A stretch of DNA of 64,000 nt, from assembly GCA_914767715.1 (NCBI GenBank), contig OU612069.1:9113387-9177386 (forward strand), given 5' to 3'. Shown one piece after another: positions 24,079 to 36,499 of this stretch. Under the pieces are notes generated by a model that ran no database searches, was not told where the DNA came from, and was given only the letters and a program-made list of their open reading frames with translations. How positions within the stretch are numbered: position 1 is the stretch's first letter; each line of letters begins with the position of its first letter. Made by a program: the position numbers and the translations under genes. This DNA comes from Membranipora membranacea. Taxonomy: Eukaryota > Bryozoa > Gymnolaemata > Cheilostomatida > Membraniporidae.

Positions 24079-27000
24079 ATGGCTGCTTCAAACCCTGTTC
24101 TTGTGAGTGAAGATGTTCTAAAGAATGAGCTTGAGTGTCCTGTCTGTATGGATGAAAAGAGACTTCTACTTCTACCCTGCGCTCACAGATGCTGTCCAGA
24201 CTGCATAAGTAAGTAAAATACTCGGGTTCTTCTGAAACTGTCCAATATTATCTAATTCTGTTTCAAAAAGAGACAGCCAACTGTCTACTCTTTAGCCCAT
24301 GCGGCATAGGAGAAGGAAGCTAAGACTGGCTTATCTTGAATGCCGCTCATAATAGCATAAACATTCTATCTGACTCTGAACTCTTAAACAAAGTTGGTGA
24401 AATCATATTTTCAAAAGCAGGTAGACTGGATCAAACTGTTCTATCTGTCGCTTAGTAAAATTATTAATTATGAAGAAAGCAGGAGCAGGAACCAACGATG
24501 TCACTTATTATGAGGCCGCCATTTATCTTATTTTATCAACAGAGGAAATAGCAGGAGAGGAGGGACACCTGGAGTGTGTGACTTGCAGAGCACCCGCTCA
24601 CGTACCAGACCAGGGGTTCCCAGTCTGTGTGCTTACAGGACATATCCAGGATATCCTAATAGAAGCTAGAGAGAACCGGGATGCCTCTGTAGTTCCTGAC
24701 CAGAGCACTCCTACTGCTAGGAAGGGTTGGTAATTTAATCCAGTGTCGGCTTTTAGTCATCAGTCATATCATAAACATCTGTATTTATGTTCAGGTAGTG
24801 AAAACCTGCGTATTGTCAAGTATTCCCCAATTTTCCGCAAGGCATTTGACCATCATGTTTATGTGCCTTTTGCAGTTGAAACCACAAAGTGTGATGTATG
24901 TGTAGAAGAAAATGTGAATGTTCGCTGTAACAATTGCCGCCAATTTCTCTGCTTTCGGTAAGACCTATCACCATAATTTCTTTAGGACTTTACTTCGCAC
25001 CAAGTTCTTCTTTTTGTCGATTATTTTTACCACAGCCTGGTAATACACAATTGCTTAATGGATAGTGGGATTAATTTGCAGCCTTTAAAGAGGCGGGAGT
25101 TCAGTTCAGATTCACTTTCTCCCATCCCTATCCAGGTTGATAGATCAACCAATTCCGATTCTGTACATTTGCTCCATTTTGGCGCCAAATACCTCACGAA
25201 GATTTGTTTACATTAATAACGGGGAATCTGATGTCATATGTGGGACACTCATAAACAATGCCCCATCAATCAATAATGACTGATTTACATTTAGCAATTT
25301 TTCTCAGTAAATAGTTAATATTTTTGAAAATCATTATAGCTACACATTCCTCAACTATTAATTGACTCTGCTGATGGATTTTTGAAAGCTAATTTTCTTT
25401 TTTTAATTGAAAATTAGATATGAAAAAGAGTAGGAATACAATAATTTTGAGTTCAGTCTATTGTTAAATGACAGGATCACAATGTGTGCCACAGCAGGTG
25501 CACTGCAAATATTGATTTTCTAGTGAACTATAAATCAATAGATCATTAATCATCATGATTTACGCTATTAAATATGGCTCAATATAGCCTGTCTTTACAA
25601 GACATGCTATGCTCAGATTATTACCGTGATGTCAAAAGATATTAGGATTACATTTGAGCATATCAAATTGGTAAAAGTAAGCCTCTTAAAAAATTTGTTG
25701 TCCATATTATTACTCCCCCGCACAAATAAATCCCTGTAGATAGACCTCCAAGTGTCTACAATTAATGCCGCAGGATCTGCATTACACTCCAGCTTTAAAG
25801 TAGGCCTAATTATAACCTATCTCATATGTACCACAATAGTCATGATCATAACAAAGGCTTTCTTACCCAGGCAGCTGTTTACTGTGTTCATATTTTAGCA
25901 GTGAAAGGTCCAAAACTCTTCTGAATAAAAAAAAAACTGAAAATTGGACAACATTGTGGAAAAATACCTGCAGTTATGCAAGGAAGCTTCATCCTTAAAC
26001 TGCGTTTACACGTGCGACAAATCGGCTAAAAATAACAACACGATACAGGTCACCGATTTGACTGACAGTGTAACAGTTAATCTGTGTTTAAATCGGTGTT
26101 TAAATATGTATTGTTCAAAATCGTTCACTTGTGACATTGTCACAAGTGAACGACAAATCTTAACGATTATGAATGGTTCAGCCAATAACAGCGCAGCAGT
26201 GATACTCACTAGCCTCACTAGCCAATCAGAGACAATTTGGGTTGGAAGTTTGTGTTGAAATCGGTTAGGCATGAACAGTGTGAAAATAGCGTATCGTTGA
26301 CATGTTGACAGACAACGATTATAGAGCAGATTCATAATCTGTGTTGGACTTGTTATTATTAGCCGATTTGTCGGACGTGTAAACGCAGCTTTAGAGTTGT
26401 TGTCATAGGATAAGTTTCATTGTTGGAAAAACCGACAGCGAATCTGGGAATGTTGCTTGAAAACTCATTGTTCCTTTCTCAACATAAACTCCACTAAGAT
26501 CGATTTCCGTTGAGCTTCTAGGAACTAGTCTCTTTCTCTGCGACCTGCTGAGCTTTCAATTCTGAATGCTAACCTGAGAGTTGTTGATTTTATCAGCGTT
26601 AGGCGGAAGATAGACGGATGCTACGATCAACTACCTTCATCTTTAAGAGTTTTTAAGTTGACCCAAACAGAGTAATATAGTTGTTGGATAGCGTTATATT
26701 TTAAAATACTATTTATATAGAAAGCTGCCCTACTGCCATGTATTTTGGTATACAATTTTCTGTAACATCTGATGATATTAGAGCCAGGGAAGTCCACAAT
26801 GGAATTTGGAGTTTCAGATTATGATCATTGTTCAGAAATAATAATAAATTTCAAGTGAGTTTGATAAACTTTCATGGAATACAGTTTGTTCGTTAGAGAC
26901 TCAACATTGTGGGGAAGAATGCTGAGACTATTATGTCGAGACGTTCCGCTAGGATTGGTTAGTGAAGAGATGTTATCCGAAAGTTGGTTGTGGAGGTTTA

Positions 27001-30000
27001 GGTTCTATTCAAAGATATTTGTACTTTGGTCCTGTGTTGAAAGTGGAGTTGAGTAAGCTGTCGTTATGTTTAGTTTTTTTGCACAGAGTGTTACAATTAG
27101 ACCATGACGAGTGACATTGTCACGAAGTGCTCTCACCAATTGATTATGATTATCGAATGTCTCTTTTACAGTGCGTAGGTACTTATTTTCCGCTGTCTTT
27201 GGTGGATAGATTGATGAGATGTCGCCAAATTTTTCTTGAGTCTCATTCAAGGGTTCTTTATGGGAGAGTGATGCAGGAACTCCCTTTGACATGACAATAT
27301 TTCTCTTCGGCTCGATTGGAAGACTATAGTGTTGAACTTGTGTTCATTGATGAAGTCTATCATGACAGATCTTTCTGCTACTTGACCGACTACTTTACAG
27401 ATGTCATTGTGATTGAAGTTTCTAAAGTCTTTATTTTTGCTGTGTATGGCAATGACAATGCAATTTCCAGTTTTTGGAAAACAAAAAACTGTGGTTGGTT
27501 CTGTGGTCCTGTGGTTCTGTGGTCCTGTGGTCCTGTGGTGGGTCCTAGATTTTAAGACTTATGTGAATCACTGTTAATTTGCTGTGCCGATGGTTGTGCC
27601 GATGGTTGTTGTTGATGAAGTGGGGGTGGTTTATGCTGTTCGTACTGCTGTCCCAAATATGTTTCTGGTGTAGAGGATGGTGCCGGCTTTGAAAGCCTCA
27701 TGGCTGCTGCATGGGCCATCGCTGTAGCTGAGGTTCTCTATCAATTAGATTAGTAAATTTTATCGACTCCCGGCAAACTTGAATTTCAGTTTCAAATATT
27801 CATTCATTGTTAGTTGATATTATGCTTTTCATAGATTTTGACCAAATTGAGAAGTGTGCTACATGAGAATTGTTCAAGCTGGCTTGTACAAGAAAATGAT
27901 GTTCACTGACAATAGATATGAACTGCCCCCCAAATAGGGGTTGACCACTGAACAGGGGTAGAATTTATGAACATTAACTTCACTTCACAGCAAGAATAAT
28001 TATGTAGGAGAAGCAGTTTTTTGGGGTTATACTATGCAGCTAACATTTAACAATATCATACACATTCATCAAACTTTCGAAGGGTGAATGATTCCTGTCA
28101 CTAACTCTAAATTTAAAAATGGAGAAGAATTGTTTTCAATGTAAAATTTCTAGCAATTTTTATAGGAAATATCATTTAGAGTTCCCCAACTTGGTCTCAA
28201 ATGTATAATTCCTGCTGAAATAATCAGGCAGGGATTAGCAAGCAGGCTAACCACTTGCCCCATTTACTATCCTCCGTAAGAATAGGTGCTGGTGGTAAAG
28301 AGTCCGCTATGCACAACCCTGAGTCATGAACATACCGCAAGATCCTTGCGTTTCACCTTTGCTACTTGTTTGACCTGACATGGCCCATTGCCTGGAGCCT
28401 TGGTAATGTTTTCGCTGTCTTTCCAGCTTGTAAGAATGTGTTTCCATGCTGTCAGATGTGTGAAGTAGTAAAGCCCTTTCCTTTAATATTTTGAACAGAT
28501 GTGCTGTCAGTAACAAGATGTGTGTAACAGCAACTACACAGCATATTACAACACTGATTGAAGAAATATTTGGTGACAGATCACAACAGCTTAAACAGTG
28601 GCAAGAAACAGTTCAAACAGAGGTGAGATGATACACTAATATCTACATGAAGAACCGACTAATCAGTTATGCTTGTGGATTTGTTGTGAAAGGTTACACT
28701 GTGTTTTGACAGTTCAGCTCAGTAAGGCACATAGAATAGGATCACTGATATATATTTTGGTGTATTGATATCCATCCAAGACTTATGTTCATTGTGTGAG
28801 ACAATCCGGGTCTATGTATTTTGGCTGAAGATTGTCTTACATTGCTTCACGACTGACTCACAAGAAACCTTATGATCTATCACGCACCAATAGCCTGCAA
28901 TAAGTGAAAAGATCAGTTCAAAGTGTTTCAAACAGAGCCATTCATCTTCCAGGTTAGCTTCATAGAAGCAGAACTGACACCTTTGAAGAATAAGAAAACG
29001 GCTCTACAGAAGGAGAGAAGAGAACTGGAGACCAGGCTGAATGCAGTAAATCAGAGGATAACTGCAGTAGAAAAGGGCATCGATGAGAAACAGAAGTCAC
29101 TGGATGATAAGTCTTCTGTACTAAAGGCTGCAGAGATGATAGAGTCAGATGGGGATGTTGTGGAGATCATCAGGCTCACTGAGCAGATATGTGGTGAGTG
29201 ATTCAATCTGTGAGGATCATGCTGATTGTAAAGCCCATTCGAAATCATGAACATTACCTCCATAACAAAAGGTATATTCAATTCTTCCTGTTTGTTCGCA
29301 GAACTCTACATGTTGTATGGTAATCCTATTTTCTTCCAAAGCAGAAATTGTTGTCTCAATAAAACTGTCAACACTCTAAGAAGCGCAAATAAATAACAGT
29401 AACTCTCCTTTATATAAGCATGACCTCCAATTTTCCTTTTCATACAACAAGTGAAGTTTCACTGAATATCATATCATAACTATGCAATGTTTAAATTGAT
29501 ATACATTGCTCTGTTGCTTTTCTGATGGCGTAGTCTTGCCTGCAATTACAAAGCATAATACAATTACTACTTAACGTTTAACTTTGCTGATTTTTTATAT
29601 GATCATAAAAAATAAATGCTGATACATTTGATGAATACAGTGAACACAGTGAATTATACAAAAATGGAAATTCCTACCCAGCCTAAGATTAAAGAAATTG
29701 ATCAAGGTTCAAACCTATAACACAGATTTCAACCTCTGTATCAGCCTTGGTTGTCACCTATATTTACGGTGTTTAGACAATTCTGTGTTTTCATCATCAC
29801 AAATAACTAATTCGGCAAATCATGGCAACACAAGGTTTAGAATTTGAGTTTAGTTTCAAGCTCAATGCGTTGTCATTTAAAACAATTTTTAATTTACCCT
29901 CAGCCGTGAAGAGCTCCCTCAAACTCCTGGTGCCATGTAGGGAAAATATGTACCTTCTCTACAATTCTTTACATCCTTTAAGCTGGTGAAGTCAAGAGCT

Positions 30001-32444
30001 TTGTCTAATTAGCTGTCACTATTTCAGCTATCTCTTTGAATTCTATCATTTTATACTACGGTCTTTGATTACTAGTTTGTGTAACTTATTTGCCGATTCA
30101 GAATTCAACAATATCATACTTACTTGGGTGGTAGCAGTTGTAAAAGTCGTTGTTTACTTTATTAGTTGTCTCCTCTTTATCTATGATTTGACAACTCTGT
30201 AACAAGCCCACTAGTATTGTTTTCTTACATGTATCCAAATTTCAATTTCAGATCCAATGCATGGACCTCTTCCCATTTCAAAGCCACCAACAGTTAAAAC
30301 CGAACCCCTAAAGCCTCAGTCACCAGCAGCTCTTCAGTTAGTTTCTGAGCACCCGACCAGAAGTCAGTGTATAAAAGTAGATCACCACAGCCTCACTGGT
30401 GACATACTGCTTGGATGTGCTGGTGGTGTGAAGATATTCAGCAGAGATAGCAGAGAGGTTAAAAATTTGACCAATCACGTGGGGGCGGAAGTAGTAGAGT
30501 ACAAAGGTGAAATATTCATATCTCATCAACATGGTTACATTTATACAGTCATTGAAGTCATTAAATACAGCATGGATTCAAAGTCTACTGAGCTGCTCTA
30601 CTCATTCCCCATGAAATCAACATTCCCAGCCTTTTTGAGTGTATCAGACCGCTTCATCGCTTCGTTAGATAAGGACAATCAAACAATAAAACTCTATAAT
30701 AGAGAAACACAAAACAATAACAACGCTGGAGGAGCCTCTAGAAATCTGCTCAGTAAACTCTTCTACAGAGAGCCACAGCAAACACTGCTAAAAACAATAA
30801 CATTGCCTGAATATAAAGTCCTTATCAACCTATGCTTCCTACCTGATGGTGATCTGCTGGTGACTGGACATGACACTAAGAAACACATGCTGAACAAGTA
30901 CAGACTAGGAGAGGATCCAAAGAAGGACATCAGACTAATCTGGTCATGTGACCAGGTACCACAAGCAGGCGGTGTAGCAGTAGCAGATAGTGGACTTATC
31001 TTTGTGAGCGGACTGAAAAACAAAACAATCTATGTGGTGAGCCCTGAAGGTGAGAAAATTATGAATAACAGCTAAAATTATAATTGGCTATTACAATTAC
31101 ATTACTATTACTAAAACAAATGCCTTGACAGCAGGGTAATTCTAGAGCGGCAAAAATGACACGAATTCTAACGATGTATAGAATCACCAGATGAACCATC
31201 AAATATCATATATATGTATATACATATAAATGTTTAAAAATATTCTCTTTGTCAGTGACACAAAAATATTTTCCAATAATCCTAAAATTTTAAAATCGCA
31301 ATGTTCATAAAATTAAAATTAAACAATGGAGCTTAAGTCATAAATTGATTTTAAACTATACGAAAACATTTCAGGTAATTTTTAAAACCCAAAATAAACA
31401 CATTTCGATCCCGAAGAGTAAAAAATTGAACTTGGTTATCAGGTTTTAGAGACAAAACAGCACCAACTGTCGACAATATCTTGATATTCCTACCATGACC
31501 AAGTTGTATTACATATTCTTTTATCTACATTTAATTATTGAGTATTGAGGTTTCTGGTCATGCCGCAAAGTGACATCCCAATCACATCTACTTACTTCAA
31601 AATTCAGCTCTTTGTGTGATACTAACAATCCGCCCATGTGGTCATGTGACCTCTTTTCTTTCTGTGAATCAATTTATGCCACTTGAAATGCTTTTTTAAA
31701 TGCTGTTTTTTGTTACTTTTCAATAATATTTGCCTTGATGGGGAGTTAGAAATCCACACCCCTGCCATTACAGCCACTAGATCAAAATAGAAATCTGCAT
31801 CCTAAGAGGTCAATGTTAACAACCGGTGTTATCCTGTGGATATAAACCTACTGGGAGAGGAGGGGACGGCTCCTTCTGCTTTGCGTGGGAGGTTGACGTC
31901 CTCACTGTGGGGTTTGGTTTATCTCTTGCCGAGTAGGCTGCTTTCCGGGCTTACCCTGGGGACAATAGCCTTTGTTGTCTTGACAATCGGATGTTGCCAC
32001 ACTAGTCCTTGACTAATTTGACTAGGCCGCTGCCTTATTTTATTTCGTGATTTCAGTAAATTTATTTTAAATACAATAAATGGTTGAAGAAACCAAAAAA
32101 ATTCATTTCAATATTGATACTACTCGTATAGTATGTATACCTTATTTCCTATTGAATCTTCTTATGATACTGCTGTACGCTCCAGTAATTCTATAATATT
32201 AGTTATTTGTGAGCATACTACTGTACTTACTGTGTGATAAAAGTTTTCTATTGTTAGAAACTGAAAAAAACTATATCCATAAGTATTATGTCCGACAATT
32301 TATTAACTTACAGGTGAGAAAATGAAGCAGTACTTATTAGATAGACTCCCGAGGCCCTATGAGTATATCAGTGTAAGGGGTGATGAACTGGCTGTAGCCG
32401 GATGGGCGGAGAAAAAGCTGCTTTTGTTTAAGATTGTGTGGTGA
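24079..32444 (+). CDS. TRIM-like RING / B-box / coiled-coil protein with propeller-like C-terminus
   Basis: Exons 24079-24208, 24543-24725, 24876-24957, 28499-28622, 28953-29193, 30252-31049, 32314-32444 (TGA) total 1689 nt in phase, 562 aa. RING C3HC4: C20, C23, C34, H36, C39, C42, C55, C58, split by intron 1. One B-box: C110, C113, C122, C125, C130, C133 and H147. Coiled coil at about 174-245 (LKNKKTALQKERRELETRLN). The C-terminal ~300 residues have repeated strand motifs (GVKIFSRDS, IKLYNRET, IYVVSPEG, KLLLFKI) like an NHL or WD-type propeller. TRIM proteins are cytoplasmic E3 ubiquitin ligases, often with roles in development or innate immunity; the substrate is not deducible. The exon-2 donor (AAGG|GTTGGT) is weak but gives the only in-phase join. 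Confidence 0.85.
25995..26395. mobile_element. ~400-bp MITE with CTGCGTTTACACG ends
   Basis: CTGCGTTTACACGTGCGACA near 26000 is inverted at 26392 back to 26360 (TGTCGGACGTGTAAACGCAG), with homology extending ~45 bp inward. The centre carries a near-perfect palindrome, TTCACTTGTGAC / GTCACAAGTGAA, at 26123-26150. Non-coding; in TRIM intron 3. Confidence 0.85.
26816..27745 (-). pseudogene. Degenerate antisense coding relic inside TRIM intron 3
   Basis: On the minus strand a Gln/Pro-rich stretch (about 27740 to 27556; contains KPPPLHQQQPSAQPSAQQ) is followed by an open frame at 27292-27005 with YPPKTAENKYLRTVKETFDN and NQLVRALRDNVTRHG, then a further ~60 open codons in another frame down to 26816. 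Composition looks protein-like, but frames are broken and there are no plausible introns. I read it as a decayed retroelement-type ORF (gag-like is a guess). I do not recognise the family. Confidence 0.4.
31850..32035. repeat. GC-rich block of unknown origin in TRIM intron 6
   Basis: About 180 bases are clearly richer in G+C than the surroundings (CTACTGGGAGAGGAGGGGAC; CTTACCCTGGGGACAATAGC). No open frame or terminal repeat was seen and no second copy was noticed in the window. It could be a fragment of a dispersed element. Confidence 0.35.
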
Positions 32445-34696
32445 AAACTAGGAATGTGATAGAAAATACAATGTGGATGAGTTGGCCTACATAGCATACA
32501 TACATATATACATTGACTTTCTACCCTCATACTTACATATTTATCTTTACTGAGATAACCTATTATTGACATTTGACACACAGTGATGAATTAGCTGAGT
32601 TTAAAGCACTGCTGCCACACAGCCAAATGTGTGCTTTTAGAATTCTGTATAGCTCTCTGTATAATCACAGCATTCTCACATAATGAGCAAATAATTTGCA
32701 CAAACTGATCGTCAAAATTAGGGTATGAAATCAATTATCTACCGCATCAGGTGACATAGCTACCGTCTTACTAATGCCGAGTGTACACCTCATAGGCTGG
32801 TGCGTAGATTTCATGCCCTCATTTTGAAGATCAGTTTGAGCAAATTATTTGCCCATTAGAAGACAATTATGAGATTTAAGTCTTAATTAATTAAATCGGA
32901 GCTATGCGGAATTCAATGAGCACATATTTGCATGAGTGGCAGTAGTAGTTTATGAATATAAGTATGTTCCATCTCGTGATGTAAGCTGTAGCTTTGTTTG
33001 ATGTTAATATATCTAGCTATTGAGAATACATAAGGACTGTTGTGGGCACCCCAGATTTCCTAACCCCACAACTGAAACCCTGGGTAGTTATAGTTTGTTT
33101 GATTTGATACAACTAACACCAAATAGTCAAGGCATTATTTAAGTATGAAAGATAATACTGTCATTATGATGATTTAGAACAATTAACATTTAGGTAACAT
33201 GTCAATCATACTTATTCCATCATCATATTGAAGTTTTAATTTGACACGGCATCACAATATTTAGTTCTTTTTCGGTACTAGCTATTTCTAACACAAATAA
33301 TCTTGTTTGTTTATAAACCGTTGAGGTATGAATTTTTGTTTTAAATCTGGCTGTTTTATTGAACTCCAAATCCATTATAATACCGACAACTTTTATAATT
33401 TGTTTTCCATTTTATTGTGATGAATACTTTATAAAAGGATGTTTACATTTATTATCTTTTTCGATGCTCTAAAGTTATTGCTAATGCCATGTTTGAAATA
33501 TAAAAATATTATTTATGACAATTTGTATTGTTGTTTTTCACTCAGGAAAATTGGTTTCGATCAAACAATAGACATTGGAATGAATGAGAAGTCACCATGG
33601 AGAATAATCATTTGCTCGGTTGTTCTTTTCATTGTTTATGTACGGTCAAGTGCAGCCCAAATTTAAATTACAAAATTATTATTATCGGTACATTTGGATA
33701 TTTCAGTCTGAGATGAGGAAGACGGTATCAGACAGCTGTCCATCTAAGCTAAGGTTGACTCACTGTGTGTCTTAAACATTTTTGCGATTCATAATAACCT
33801 AACTCAGAACTGGATAGCGATCATTCCCACTGGGCGTCATCCCGATCTGAATTCTGTTCCATTCCCACTCCAGGGCCCTGGAAATCATTTCAATATGAAT
33901 TTTATTTGAAGTTAAAACCATAACTTCATTCGCAGTAAAGATCCAGCTATCCTCCATTCTTATTTTCATATATCAGCTGACCCTAAACCAAGTTTCCAAT
34001 ACATTTCAAGTTTGCAGATGCAAATGTATATGGCTCCAGCCCAATACGATGAAGGATCATCAGCATAAAAAGACTTTGACCTCATGAATCTTAACTCAGG
34101 TTGACTCAGGATTATGTATACATAACCTCTACAGTTAATTACATGTGCGACACTATGTGTCTTATATAATTATCACATACAGGTTGACTCAGGAAGGAAG
34201 GGTACTGCAAACTCTTAGGATCACTTGTAGAATCTGCCACTATATTCTATTTGAAACATTTTGTTACATTTACAATCTGGTATGATCCAGATTACCTCAT
34301 GGTCAAGGGAAAGTTGAAAGTAAATATCTGGCTAAAGCGGAATTCAACAAAAGTTCTCATCACCACCATCTAAAGATTAATAAGAGATGTATCTCAGCTG
34401 GGCCCATAGACACAGAGAACTGCAATTTTCAGAAATTATCAGTTTCAGGAGGTTACTGAACCCTTAGTTGTTAGCCCAAAAATTACACACTTTTTGAACT
34501 GAGGATAACTTTTATAAGAGCCACGAGATTGCTGAAAACAGACAGACGGAGATACAGCTTTTTGAGCTAAGGCTAGGAGAATGACGTATCTCCTTGTAGG
34601 CGTTTTCCATTGACAGAGCAGTTGTGTACAGTATTCTCATCATATCTATCTCTTCATTTGTTAAGCTTGGTTAACCAGGCGTGACAGGAGTAAATC
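32445..34696. other. Intergenic region downstream of the TRIM-like gene
   Basis: Contains the inverted-repeat element at 32687-32853 and otherwise AT-rich sequence. A ~75-codon open frame at 33439-33666 has a hydrophobic end but no splice or family support, so I do not call it a gene. Confidence 0.55.
32687..32853. mobile_element. Fold-back element, 45-bp arms
   Basis: GCAAATAATTTGCACAAACT at 32687 is mirrored by AGTTTGAGCAAATTATTTGC ending at 32853. The arms extend to GGTATGAAAT / ATTTCATGCC, with about 75 bp between them. MITE-like. Confidence 0.75.
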
Positions 34697-34835
34697 ATGG
34701 CTGCCTCAAGTTGTTGTGAGAGAAGATGTTTTGAATGAGAATGAGCTGGAGGGTCCTGTCTGGTGTCTGTGTATGGATGAGAAGAGACTGTTACTTCTTC
34801 TCTACGCTCACAGGTGTGGGCTTGACGATATATCA
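34697..34835 (+). pseudogene. Relic of a TRIM RING first exon
   Basis: Aligns along its length with exon 24079-24208, including ATGGCTGCCTCAA, GATGTTTTGAATGAG, ATGGATGAGAAGAGACTGTT and the donor CAGTAAGTAAA. Extra bases shift the frame, and several zinc ligands are lost (ECPVC becomes EGPVW; CAHRCCPDC becomes YAHRCGLDD). The result would not fold as a RING. Confidence 0.8.
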
Positions 34836-35190
34836 GTAAGTAAAATAAGTGAAATACCATATCCGATCAATATTTGAAGCATTGCTATAAGGTATGAATC
34901 GGAAATGAAGATTTTCATCCGATTGAATCATAGCAGTTTGAAACGAAAAAAATGTACAGACATCCGTGAGGAAGAAATGTGTCCGAAAATTCTTGTGCCT
35001 TTATACTCAGTGCCTAAAATTGATACTGAAAAGGCAATGGGTTATATTCGATATCCCATAACTAATAAAAATAATGTATTGCCAATTTGGATATTGTATT
35101 TCAAAAATTGAGAATATTGATTCCCATATAATCTATATCAGTATCTCTGTAAGGATGAGAGTGATGTTATCTCCCCTGTTTTTCTTGCAG

Positions 35191-35318
35191 ATTTCATCAA
35201 AGAGTCAGATCGCAAAAAAACACTGAAAGAACTGGGGAGACCTGAGAAACGATTATTTGAAAATCATAACTGCGGACCTCCCACCAAGCGCAAATTGATC
35301 ATCCAGTCACTGCACTGA
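35191..35318 (+). CDS. Small terminal exon of unknown gene, possibly of the broken TRIM paralogue
   Basis: After a good acceptor (CCCCTGTTTTTCTTGCAG) a 42-codon frame runs to TGA: FIKESDRKKTLKEL, then charged residues with PPTKRKLIIQ. It needs a phase-1 partner, which is the phase of the TRIM exon-1 donor just upstream at 34835. It has no counterpart in the intact TRIM gene. A second, decayed copy lies at 36322-36483. Likely a remnant; function unknown. Confidence 0.4.
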
Positions 35319-36321
35319 TGTGTCTCCAATAATTTCTCTGGCAAGATTGGTAGTTTGGAGCAGTTTACCAATCTCTGATCAAGCACATTTATCTCTTATT
35401 TGAGTCAAGGTTATTGCTATGCTGAGGTATAAAAAAATATCGAATTGTACTCTAAATAGTGAGGTAGCAGTGACGTAAGGAGCAATACATCGGAACAAAG
35501 GGAGTCTACCTAAGATTAGGAATAGAAAGCCCTTCAGAATGCTTTGGAATGCCTAGGTTCATAATTGTGTCATTGCAGCACATACACCAGAGCTGCATCT
35601 CTGCAGATAGATTCACGGCTGGCACAGAAAACTTTGTTATAGTCTGTCATAAAAGCCTTAATACACAAAACAACTTCTCATATTTCCGACAAACAGATCA
35701 GATACCCAGGGCTGATTCTTCAGATGAGCATTTTGTGTCTGCTGATTCACCCATAAAAAGTGTATCTGTGTTTTAGCTTGGCTATCAAATAATGAGCTTG
35801 CATGGCTGTTGACACCCCCAATTCTAATTTGGTCCACTGTCGATTGATAGATAAGAATATACATGTAAGTTCCTTGTTCAGATAACGATGAGCCAAAATT
35901 CTGTTATTTTTTAATTCCTATCAATCAATTCTGCTGTGAAAGTTCCTGGTCAAGACAAAACATCGCCCAAAACTTCAGCCCATGAATAAATTTTACCAAG
36001 TAAATATTTTTATGACTATGATGAGCTTGGCGGGGCTAATTTAAAATGTATATATTGCCTAAATGTATCTGTTTTTGTTTGATCTCCAATTAATTCATAG
36101 AATAAAATGATGGTAAAAACAGACACGGAAGTTCCTTGTTCTGATAAGCCCAGGCTAAAATAATACATTTATTATCAGTTCGAGTCATAAATGTCTCAAC
36201 GGAGGTTTTTGAAATGGGCTTCATCTATATAGGCTGAAAATATTCTAATAACCGGTTGTCCCTGATTATCAAGTAAATCTTGTGACAATCCTCCAATCAG
36301 AATTGTTGAGAGTTTATCCTC

Positions 36322-36483
36322 GAAGTGATGTTATCTCCCCTGTTTTTATCGCACATTCCATTAAAGAGTCTGATCGCAAAAAAATCTGGAAGAAGTGGAG
36401 AGACCTGAGAAATGATTATTTCAAAATCCTAACTGTGAAGCTCCCACTGTGCGCAAACTGATCATCCAGAAACTGCACTGATG
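36322..36483 (+). pseudogene. Decayed duplicate of the 35191 exon
   Basis: GTGATGTTATCTCCCCTGTT and the following ~140 bases match 35161-35318, but the acceptor CTTGCAG has become ATCGCAC and the frame is shifted. Direct duplicate about 1.16 kb downstream. Confidence 0.8.
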
Positions 36484-36499
36484 AGTCTCCAACATAGCC

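Noticed and set aside
26006-26335. Overlapping ~105-codon frames on both strands at 25944-26335
   Set aside because: They coincide with the palindromic MITE; inverted repeats naturally give mirrored frames.
30763-31023. 86-codon minus-strand frame inside the TRIM propeller exon
   Set aside because: Antisense shadow of a long coding exon with no independent support.
33439-33666. Small membrane protein gene
   Set aside because: Hydrophobic end, but no splice sites, conserved motif or duplicate; likely a chance open frame in AT-rich DNA.
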